A model generated the notes under the pieces. The model made no database searches. It had not been told where the DNA came from and saw nothing but the letters and a program-made list of their open reading frames with translations. 64,000 nucleotides of DNA from Hymenobacter armeniacus (GTDB lineage: Bacteria; Bacteroidota; Bacteroidia; Cytophagales; Hymenobacteraceae): contig NZ_JACXAC010000008.1 of the NCBI RefSeq assembly GCF_014699055.1, positions 50,651 through 114,650 on the forward strand, read 5' to 3'. Shown here piece after piece: positions 54,871 to 62,296 of the stretch. Position 1 is the stretch's first letter; the number at the start of each line of letters is the position of its first letter. Made by a program: the position numbers and the translations under genes.

Positions 54871-54954
54871 GCCAGAGTGGTGTAATTGGTAGCCACGCGA
54901 CACTTAAACTGTCGTTTCCGTAAGGAAGTACGGGTTCGATTCCCGTCTCTGGTA
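54871..54954 (+). tRNA. tRNA-Leu (anticodon TAA)
   Basis: Class II tRNA: acceptor GCCAGAG/CTCTGGT (closing G-T pair), anticodon loop ACTTAAACT with anticodon TAA, a long variable arm with TTTCCGTAAGGAAG, T-arm CGGGTTCGATTCCCG, discriminator A. CCA is not encoded. It starts 4 bp after the HNH stop. Confidence 0.95.
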
Positions 54955-54958
54955 CAAT

Positions 54959-54996
54959 AAAAAAGGCCCTTCGCAATGATGCGAAGGGCCTTTTTT
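54959..54996. terminator. Terminator after tRNA-Leu
   Basis: AAAAAAGGCCCTTCGC and GCGAAGGGCCTTTTTT form a 16-bp stem with a 6-nt loop. It also faces the leftward beta-helix gene end and may serve both. Confidence 0.9.
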
Positions 54997-55035
54997 AATT
55001 TCTACTCTGTCGTAATGAAATCTCGGGTCTGAGCT

Positions 55036-56562
55036 TTAGTAATCCGTGTTCTGCGGGTCGAAGTTGGTCCAGGAGGCCAGCCAGTTGGTGGCGCCGGCGG
55101 CGTTGGGGTCGGCCAGGGCACCGATGTAGTTGACCGGCGTGAAGAACGAGTCGGCCAGCTTGCTGTCGGTGAAGCTGGCGGGGGCCACGGGCGCCGTGGC
55201 TGGGGCCACCGTCACGATGGGCGAGCCCGTGCGGGGCAGGAAGCTCGGGGCCGTCAGGTTGAAGGGGTTTAGCAGCTGCACGTTGTCGGCGGTGGCGTAG
55301 CGGCGGTTGGTGCTGGCTTTGAACCACGTGAGCGGGCCGATGGCGGCGCCCCAGGCAGAGGAGTCGGACGCCATCACGTTGTTGACGGTGAGGCTGCCGG
55401 CGCCGCCGCTTGGGCCCACGTAGAGGATGCTGCGCTGGCCGCCCACCGAGTTGGAACCGGTGAGGGAGCCGGCCACGATGTTGTTCTTGAAGCGGGCGTC
55501 GTTGCGGGCAATGGTGCCGGCCGTGGGGGCGCCGTCGATGAGCACGCCGGTGGGGTAGCCCATAATCACGGAGTTCATGATGCTGATGCCCGAATTGCGG
55601 CGGATGTGCGCGCCGGCCGTGTACTGCGGGCTGTAGGTCGAGCCCGAGGGGTTCAGGATGGGCCCGATGGCCGTGATGTTGGAGAACACCGCCGAGGTCT
55701 GCGGCCCGTTGGTGGAGGCGCTGGCGTCGTTGTCGGACTCAAACGCCTTGGAGCCCGATTGGTCGGCCTGCAGCGGGTCGCGCAGCGACACGGCAAACTG
55801 CACCTTGCCCGAGAAGCCGTTGTCGGTGTCAAAATCATCGTCGAACGTGCGGTGAGACACCAGGTACTTCGCGTTCACGGTGCCGCCAAACCACTCAAAA
55901 CCGTCATCGCCGCTGTACGATACTTGGATGTGGTCGAGGGTGGTGCCGCTGCCCACGGCGGCCAGCGTGAGGCCGTTCACTTCGTTGTTGGGCGAGAAAG
56001 CCACGCCGCCGAACTCGATGCGAACGTATTGCAGGGTGCCCGAGTCGTCGGTGGCGTTGGTGCCGCCGTACTGCGTGGTGGGGCCGCCTTCGATGGTGGG
56101 GCGCGAGGTGCCCACCAGCGTGTTCACCGGCGCGTTGCCGGCTAGGATGATGCCGCCCCAGTCGCCGTAGTTGCGCGAGCCCTTGGGCTGGTTCGAGGTG
56201 AACACAATGGGCTTGGTGGCCGTGCCAATGGCAATGAGCTTGGCGCCGGGCTCCACGATGAGGGCGCCCTTGGTGTCCTTGTCGCCTTTGATGATGGTGC
56301 CCGCCTCGATGGTGAGCGTGGCGCCGGAGCGCACGTACACGTAGCCTTTCAGCAGGTACTGCTTGCTGGCCGACCACGTGGTGCTGGTGGTGATGGGGGC
56401 GTCGACCACCACGGCGTTGCCGCTGTTGGTGCCGCCGCCGCCGGGGTTGGAAGTGCCGCTGCCCGTCATGTTGGGCGCCGGAGTGATGTCTTTCTTACTG
56501 CACGAGGCCACACCCAGCAGCAACAGGGCGGCGAAGGAGAGCGAAAGCGTGTTCTTTTTCAT
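55036..56562 (-). CDS. Parallel beta-helix lipoprotein, TonB-receptor partner
   Basis: A 508-residue lipoprotein: signal MKKNTLSLSFAALLLLGVAS and lipidated Cys21, then a Gly/Asn-rich linker. The body repeats beta-helix turns (YVYVRSGATLTIEAGTIIKG, GALIVEPGAKLIAIGTATKP, GDWGGIILAGNAPVN, LQYVRIEFGGVAF, DHIQVSYSGDDGFEWFGGTV). Proteins of this type are typically encoded directly next to a TonB-dependent receptor in Cytophagales, as here (57-bp gap, receptor first). It may capture substrate at the cell surface, playing the SusD-like role in a non-SusD pair. Substrate unknown. Confidence 0.85.
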   Translation of the reverse strand: MKKNTLSLSFAALLLLGVASCSKKDITPAPNMTGSGTSNPGGGGTNSGNAVVVDAPITTSTTWSASKQYLLKGYVYVRSGATLTIEAGTIIKGDKDTKGALIVEPGAKLIAIGTATKPIVFTSNQPKGSRNYGDWGGIILAGNAPVNTLVGTSRPTIEGGPTTQYGGTNATDDSGTLQYVRIEFGGVAFSPNNEVNGLTLAAVGSGTTLDHIQVSYSGDDGFEWFGGTVNAKYLVSHRTFDDDFDTDNGFSGKVQFAVSLRDPLQADQSGSKAFESDNDASASTNGPQTSAVFSNITAIGPILNPSGSTYSPQYTAGAHIRRNSGISIMNSVIMGYPTGVLIDGAPTAGTIARNDARFKNNIVAGSLTGSNSVGGQRSILYVGPSGGAGSLTVNNVMASDSSAWGAAIGPLTWFKASTNRRYATADNVQLLNPFNLTAPSFLPRTGSPIVTVAPATAPVAPASFTDSKLADSFFTPVNYIGALADPNAAGATNWLASWTNFDPQNTDY

Positions 56563-56619
56563 AAAAGGGATGAAGTGAAAGCCAGTTCGGGGTGAGGGGC
56601 AAAAGCCAGTCAGGAAGGG

Positions 56620-59457
56620 CTAGGGGAGGGGCGTGGTGGCGGCGCGGCGCGGCTCCAGGTTGAGGCGCAGGCCGAGGGTGTAGTAGGTGCCACGGCGGTA
56701 GCTGCTCAGCGAGGGGTCGGCGGCCGAGTAGGTTTTGTCGTTGTTGTAGTCCTGCACCAAGTTGGTGCGCTGGTTGAGCAGGTCCTGCACGCCGGCGTTC
56801 AGCGAGAGGCGGTCGGTGAGGGTTTTGGTCAGCGTCAGGTCGATGGTGTGGCGCGGCAGCTCCACTACGTCGGGGTACTGGTCGCTGCCGGCAAACAGGA
56901 TGCGCGGGCCAAACACGTTGTAGAGGGCCGCCACCTGCCAGCTGTTGTTGGGCGTCTGGTAGTACAGGCCGCCGTTGAAGACGTAGGGCGACTGGCCCTG
57001 CAGGGCGCGCTTCTTGTTCCAGGCCACGATGTTGTCGCCGAGGTTGACCTGGCTTTTAATCAGCGAGGCGTTGAACACCACCGACAGGTTTTTCAGGCTG
57101 GGCGTAACGAACTCCAGGTCCTTTTTCAGGTCCAGCTCCACGCCGTAGGCATAGGCGCTGGGGGCGTTGGCGAAGGTGTAGGCCAGGTTCGAGGTCAGCA
57201 CCACCACGTTTTCGATGGGGTTGGTGAAGTGCTTGTAGAACGCGCCGATGTGGATGAGCTGGCCGGCCGAGGGGTACAGCTCGTAGCGGAAGTCGACGTT
57301 GTCGATGGTGGCCACTTTCAGCGGGCTGTCGGGCTTGAGGTACAGCGAGCCGTAGTTCAGCACGTTGAAATCGAAGTCGTAGAAGAAGAAGGGCGCGGCT
57401 TCGCGGAATTCGGGGCGGTTCAGGGTGCGGCCGTAGGAGGCGCGCAGCAGGCTTTTCTCGCTGAAGTTGTAGCTCAGATTGGCCGAGGGCAGCACGAAGT
57501 TGGTGGTCACGTCCTGCTTCACCGGCTGGCCGTTGATGCCCGTGCTGATGGACTGCACGTTGCGCTCGTAGCGGGCGCCGGTCAGCAGCTTCACCTGCTC
57601 GCCCAGCGGCAGGCTGAAGGACACGTAAGCGGCTTCCAGCTCGTTGGTGGCCGAGTAGTGGTAAGTCGAGTTCTGGTCTTCGTCCACCCGGAAGCCGTCG
57701 CTGCCAATGTTTTGCGGGGCGAAGATGTTGCCCACGTCCTCGTTTTTCAGGCCCTGCATGCCGTTGGCGTTCAGCGAGTAGCCGAAGGCGCGGGCATTAA
57801 AGCTGCGCTTGCGGTATTCGAGGTAGGTGCCGGCGGCCACTTCCATCTCGCGGGCGCCGAGGGCCACTTTCTGCTTCAGGTTGGCCGTGGCGGTGAAGAT
57901 GTGCTCGTCGAGGTTCTGGTAGAGGCGGCCGGCGTTGTTCACGTCCACCTGGCCGGCGCCGGGCGTGAGCACGGTTTGGGTTTCGGGGCGGTTGTCGCCG
58001 GTGGAGGGCGACACCTGGTAGGACACGCGGCGCAGGTCGGGCTCGCTGCGGCTGGAGTAGCCGTAGCCGCCCACCCAGTCGAAGTGGGTTTTCTCTTTGT
58101 TGAAGATGTGCGTGCCGGCCAGCTGGCTGGTGTAGGTGGTGCGGCCCTGGTAGCCGGCCTGGTAGCTGCGGCGGTTCAGGGTGCCGTTGTCGTCGAGGCC
58201 CTGGCGCGTCACCTGCTGGTTGCGGGCCTGCTGGCTGAACAGGTTGCGGAACTCCAGGCGGCCACCGTCGGCGAGCTGCAGGCTGAAGTTCTGGATGGCG
58301 CCGAGGCGCACGTTGTTGGTCGACTGGTCGTCCTTGAACTGGTCGGTGCGCTTGCCCGTCACGTCGTACAGGTTGCGGTCGATGTTGAAGTGCGTGTAGG
58401 CGTTGGTGTAGTTCAGCGAGGTTACGCTGCCGATTTCCAGCCCGCCCAGCTTGAACTGGTCGAGGTAGGACAGGTTGAAGCGCGCATCGGGCATGGCCTT
58501 CATCTTGTAGATGGCGAAGGTGTTCTCGAGCTGGCGGGCGTAGAAATCCCGCTCGTACTGCTGGTAGGCCGAGTTCAGCTGCGGGAAGCCGTTGGGCAGC
58601 TCGCGCTTGGTGGCGCCGAAGCCGAAGGCGTCGCCGGCCTGCGTCTTATCGGTGTAGAAATCCTGGCCCGTGGTGCCGTCGCGGAAGCCGGTGGAGTAGT
58701 TCACCGTCAGCAGCTTCTCGTTGAACACCGGCTTGCGCAGGTACACCTTCACGAGGCCGCCGGCGAAGTCGCCCGGCAGCTCCGGCGAGGGGTCTTTGAA
58801 CACCAGCACGCGGTCGAGCAGCGAGCTGGGCACGATGTCGAAGGAAAACGACTTGCGGTCCGTCTCGGAGCTGGGCGCGCTCACGTCGTTCAGCCACACG
58901 GTGTTGTACCGGTCGCTCAGGCCGCGCACCTGGATGAAGCGGTTGTCGACGATGGTGACGCCCGGAATGCGGCGCACCACCTCGGCCGCGTCGCGGTCCT
59001 GGGTTTTCACAATCTGCTCCGACGACACGCCGCTGACCACCACGCTGGCCTGGCGGATTTCGTTGATAACCGAAATTTCGGTGTTGGTGCGGCGCACGCC
59101 GTTCACCACCACTTCGTCCAGCGCCTTGGTGTCGGCCTGCAGGTTGCCGTCGACCACCGTGGTTTTACCGGCCGTCACGGCCACGTTGGAAATCGAGACG
59201 GTTTTGTACGACACCGAGGAAATCACCAGGGTGTACTTGCCCGCCGGTACTTTCTCCAGCGAGTAGCTGCCGTCGACGCCCGTCGGGCCGGCAATGCTGC
59301 TGTTTTCGAGGCGCACCGTGCCGCCGATGATGGCTTCCTGCGTGGTCCCGTCCTTAAACGTGCCTTTGATGCTGCCCGTGCCCTGCGCGACGGCCGAGGC
59401 AATCGAAACCAGGCACAGGACAAGCGAAAAAATGCTGCGGATACTGGTGTTTTGCAT
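56620..59457 (-). CDS. TonB-dependent receptor with carboxypeptidase-regulatory-like N-terminus
   Basis: A 945-residue outer-membrane transporter. Signal peptide ends near AVAQG. Residues about 28-110 form a CarboxypepD_reg-like domain (TGSIKGTFKDGTTQEAIIGG, AGKYTLVISSVSYKTVSISN). The plug (about 120-230) shows VSGVSSEQIVKTQDRDAAEV, RIPGVTIVDNRFIQVRGLSD and FAGGLVKVYLRKP; the rest is a 22-strand-type barrel ending in YTLGLRLNLEPR. ATG 59457 is preferred; a GACCTTTG box ends 8 nt before it. It is the first gene of an operon with the beta-helix lipoprotein. The ligand cannot be told from sequence. Confidence 0.94.
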   Translation of the reverse strand: MQNTSIRSIFSLVLCLVSIASAVAQGTGSIKGTFKDGTTQEAIIGGTVRLENSSIAGPTGVDGSYSLEKVPAGKYTLVISSVSYKTVSISNVAVTAGKTTVVDGNLQADTKALDEVVVNGVRRTNTEISVINEIRQASVVVSGVSSEQIVKTQDRDAAEVVRRIPGVTIVDNRFIQVRGLSDRYNTVWLNDVSAPSSETDRKSFSFDIVPSSLLDRVLVFKDPSPELPGDFAGGLVKVYLRKPVFNEKLLTVNYSTGFRDGTTGQDFYTDKTQAGDAFGFGATKRELPNGFPQLNSAYQQYERDFYARQLENTFAIYKMKAMPDARFNLSYLDQFKLGGLEIGSVTSLNYTNAYTHFNIDRNLYDVTGKRTDQFKDDQSTNNVRLGAIQNFSLQLADGGRLEFRNLFSQQARNQQVTRQGLDDNGTLNRRSYQAGYQGRTTYTSQLAGTHIFNKEKTHFDWVGGYGYSSRSEPDLRRVSYQVSPSTGDNRPETQTVLTPGAGQVDVNNAGRLYQNLDEHIFTATANLKQKVALGAREMEVAAGTYLEYRKRSFNARAFGYSLNANGMQGLKNEDVGNIFAPQNIGSDGFRVDEDQNSTYHYSATNELEAAYVSFSLPLGEQVKLLTGARYERNVQSISTGINGQPVKQDVTTNFVLPSANLSYNFSEKSLLRASYGRTLNRPEFREAAPFFFYDFDFNVLNYGSLYLKPDSPLKVATIDNVDFRYELYPSAGQLIHIGAFYKHFTNPIENVVVLTSNLAYTFANAPSAYAYGVELDLKKDLEFVTPSLKNLSVVFNASLIKSQVNLGDNIVAWNKKRALQGQSPYVFNGGLYYQTPNNSWQVAALYNVFGPRILFAGSDQYPDVVELPRHTIDLTLTKTLTDRLSLNAGVQDLLNQRTNLVQDYNNDKTYSAADPSLSSYRRGTYYTLGLRLNLEPRRAATTPLP

Positions 59458-59465
59458 AATGGGTG

Positions 59466-59473
59466 CAAAGGTC
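59466..59473 (-). promoter_or_regulatory. Putative -7 box for the TonB receptor gene
   Basis: GACCTTTG on the minus strand, 8 nt before the ATG; fits TAnnTTTG except the first base. Confidence 0.4.
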
Positions 59474-59680
59474 CCCGTCTCCTGTTGCCACAATATGCTG
59501 CTTAGTTTACTATAATGTTACGCCCCCAAACCAGCGAAACAGGACAGTGTAATGCATTAGAAAATAATAAGTTGAGAATTGGGGCTGTGGGTGGCATCGG
59601 TAGTTGCCCCTGAGCAATACCAGTCCACTTCTGGGCCATGTCACGGAAGTAACCGCGTTGCTGCTTCGCAGCGGAAGGCG

Positions 59681-59688
59681 GACCTTTG
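59681..59688 (+). promoter_or_regulatory. Putative -7 box for the GH2 gene
   Basis: GACCTTTG, 50 nt before the ATG. The 281-bp region between the receptor and GH2 starts otherwise shows no gene. Confidence 0.4.
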
Positions 59689-59738
59689 CCGACCTTGGCA
59701 GGGGTAGCTTGTCAGGCCCACTTATCCGACGATTTCTC

Positions 59739-62216
59739 ATGAACCACTCCTTCACCCGCTGGGCTTTGCCGGGCATCGCCGCGCTGGCCTTGCTGGCGCC
59801 GTCGCGGCCTGCCGCCGCTCAGGCCCGCCAGGAATACCTGCTCACCACCGACTGGAAATTCACCAAAGGCGAGCAGCCCAACGCTGCCCAGCCGGGCTTC
59901 AACGACGCCAAATGGCAAACTGTGAGCGTGCCCCACGACTGGGCCATCTACGGCCCGTTTGATGGCAACAACGACCTGCAAAAAGTCAAAATCGAGCAGA
60001 ACAACGAGAAAACCGCCACCCTGAAAGCCGGCCGCACCGGCGGCCTGCCGTTCATCGGCACGGGCTGGTACCGGCGCAAGCTGGCCGTGCCCGGCTTCAA
60101 AGCCGGCAAGCGGGCCGTGCTGCTCTTTGATGGCGCCATGAGCAACGCCCACGTTTTCGTGAACGGCAAGGAAGTGGGCAGCTGGCCCTACGGCTACAAC
60201 TCGTTTTCCTTCGACATCACGCCCTTCCTGAAAGCGGGAGCTGACAACACGCTGGCCGTGCGCCTGCAAAACCAGTCGGAAGCCTCGCGCTGGTACCCCG
60301 GCGCCGGCCTCTACCGCAACGTGCACCTCATCGTGACCGACGACGTGCACATTCCGGTGTGGGGCACCTACCTCACCACGTCCGACATCACCGCCCAGTC
60401 GGCCAAGGTGAAGCTGCGCACGCAGGTAGCCGTGCCGACGGGCACCCGCCCGGCGCTGCGCCTCGTGACCGAAATCCGCGACGCGGCCGGCAAAGTAGTG
60501 GCCACTACCACCAGCAACCTGGCGGCTACCGGCAAGCCCGAGTTTGAGCAAAACCTGGACCTGCCGCAGCCGAAAATCTGGTCGCCCGAAACGCCGGTGC
60601 TGTACACGGCTGCCTCCAAGCTGTATGCGGGACAGGTGTTGAAAGATGAGTACCGCACCCGCTTCGGCGTGCGCTCCTTCAAGTTTGAAAAAGACAAAGG
60701 CTTTTCGCTGAATGGGCAGTCGCGCAAGTTCAAGGGCGTGTGCAACCACCACGATTTGGGCCCGCTGGGCGCGGCCGTGAACACGGCGGCCTTGCGCCAT
60801 CAGCTGACCTTGCTGAAAGACATGGGCTGTGACGCCATCCGGACCTCGCACAACATGCCCGCGCCCGAGCTGGTGGCGCTGGCCGACGAAATGGGCTTCA
60901 TGCTGATGGTGGAAGCCTTCGACGAGTGGAAGGCGCCGAAGGTGAAAAACGGCTACAGCCAGTACTTCGACCAATGGGCCGAAAAGGACCTGGTGAACAT
61001 GGTGCGGCGCGACCGCAATCACCCCTCGGTCATCATGTGGAGCATCGGCAACGAGGTGCCCGACCAAAGCAACCCCAACGGCCCCATCCTGGCCAAGCGC
61101 CTGCAGGACATCGTGCGCCGCGAAGACCCCACGCGCCCCATTGCAGCGGGCATGGACCGGTTCGACGACGACTTCAAGTACGGCCTGGCGCCGGCGGTGG
61201 AAATTCCCGGCTTCAACTACAAGCCGCACCGCTACGCCGAGGCGCTGAGCAAGCTGCCGCAGGGCTTCCTGCTGGGTTCGGAAACGGCGTCCACGGTGAG
61301 CTCGCGGGGCGTTTACAAGTTTCCGGTGGTGACGGCTAAGGAGAAGAAGTACGACGACAACCAATGCTCCTCCTACGACCTGGAGGCCTGCAGCTGGTCG
61401 CAGACGCCGGACGAGGAGTTTGTGCAGCAGGACGACCTGCCCAACGTCATCGGCGAGTTTGTGTGGACGGGGTTCGACTACCTCGGCGAGCCCACGCCCT
61501 ACGACGAGAAATGGCCCTCGCACAGCTCCATGTTCGGCATGCTCGACCTGGCCGGCATGCCCAAGGACCGGTACTACCTCTACCGCGCCCGCTGGAACAC
61601 CGCCCAACCCACCGTGCACCTGCTGCCCCACTGGACCTGGCCCGGCCGCGAGGGCCAGACCACGCCGGTGTTCTGCTACACCAGCTACCCCTCGGCCGAG
61701 CTGTTCGTGAACGGCGTGAGCCAAGGCCGCCAGACCAAGGCGAAGTCTGACAAGCCCCAGACCCGCTACCGCCTGATGTGGAACGACGTGAAATACGCGC
61801 CCGGCAGCATCAAAGTGGTGGCCTACGATGCCCAAGGCAAGGCCGCGGCCGAAGAAACCGTGCGCACCGCCGGCCAGCCCCACCACATCAAGCTGGTGGC
61901 CGACCGCACCACCCTCGCCGCCGACGGCCAGGACCTGGCCTACGTCACGGCCCGCGTAGAAGACAAAGACGGCAACCTCTGCCCCGATGCCGCCGACCAG
62001 CTGCAGGTAGCCGTAACCGGCGCCGGCCGCTTCCGCGCCATGGGCAACGGCGACCCGACGAGCCTGGAACTGTTCCACCAGCCGCAGATGCACGCCTTCC
62101 ACGGCCAGCTGGTGGCCATTGTGCAAGCCTCTAACAAGGCCGGCGACGTGCAGCTGAAAGTGACTGGCGCCGGTTTGCAAGCGGGTACGTTGCAATTGAA
62201 AACCGCTGTTAAATAG
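59739..62216 (+). CDS. Glycoside hydrolase family 2 beta-galactosidase-type enzyme, exported
   Basis: An 825-residue GH2 enzyme with signal peptide ending RPAAAQ (ATG 59739). The sugar-binding N-domain (DWKFTKGEQP, FNDAKWQTVSVPHDWAIYG) and central immunoglobulin-like domain lead to the TIM barrel. KGVCNHHDLGPLGAAVN and RTSHNMPAPE are followed by the acid/base Glu439 in WSIGNEVPDQ and the nucleophile Glu573 in VIGEFVWTGFDYLGEPTPYD. The C-terminus carries further beta domains of the BgaA/GH2 type (SAELFVNGVSQGRQTKAKSD, LAYVTARVEDKDGNLCPDA). It acts in the periplasm or outside on beta-galactosides or related beta-linked sugars. No sugar operon is next to it. Confidence 0.94.
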   Translation: MNHSFTRWALPGIAALALLAPSRPAAAQARQEYLLTTDWKFTKGEQPNAAQPGFNDAKWQTVSVPHDWAIYGPFDGNNDLQKVKIEQNNEKTATLKAGRTGGLPFIGTGWYRRKLAVPGFKAGKRAVLLFDGAMSNAHVFVNGKEVGSWPYGYNSFSFDITPFLKAGADNTLAVRLQNQSEASRWYPGAGLYRNVHLIVTDDVHIPVWGTYLTTSDITAQSAKVKLRTQVAVPTGTRPALRLVTEIRDAAGKVVATTTSNLAATGKPEFEQNLDLPQPKIWSPETPVLYTAASKLYAGQVLKDEYRTRFGVRSFKFEKDKGFSLNGQSRKFKGVCNHHDLGPLGAAVNTAALRHQLTLLKDMGCDAIRTSHNMPAPELVALADEMGFMLMVEAFDEWKAPKVKNGYSQYFDQWAEKDLVNMVRRDRNHPSVIMWSIGNEVPDQSNPNGPILAKRLQDIVRREDPTRPIAAGMDRFDDDFKYGLAPAVEIPGFNYKPHRYAEALSKLPQGFLLGSETASTVSSRGVYKFPVVTAKEKKYDDNQCSSYDLEACSWSQTPDEEFVQQDDLPNVIGEFVWTGFDYLGEPTPYDEKWPSHSSMFGMLDLAGMPKDRYYLYRARWNTAQPTVHLLPHWTWPGREGQTTPVFCYTSYPSAELFVNGVSQGRQTKAKSDKPQTRYRLMWNDVKYAPGSIKVVAYDAQGKAAAEETVRTAGQPHHIKLVADRTTLAADGQDLAYVTARVEDKDGNLCPDAADQLQVAVTGAGRFRAMGNGDPTSLELFHQPQMHAFHGQLVAIVQASNKAGDVQLKVTGAGLQAGTLQLKTAVK

Positions 62217-62229
62217 CATTGTCAATCAC

Positions 62230-62267
62230 AAAAAAGCCGGCTGCCTCTTTTGGCAGCCGGCTTTTTT
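62230..62267. terminator. Bidirectional terminator after GH2
   Basis: AAAAAAGCCGGCTGCC and GGCAGCCGGCTTTTTT form a perfect 16-bp stem with a 6-nt loop and long A/T tails, between convergent genes. Confidence 0.92.
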
Positions 62268-62296
62268 GTGGTCAAAATTCAATAATTCCGCTAAGC

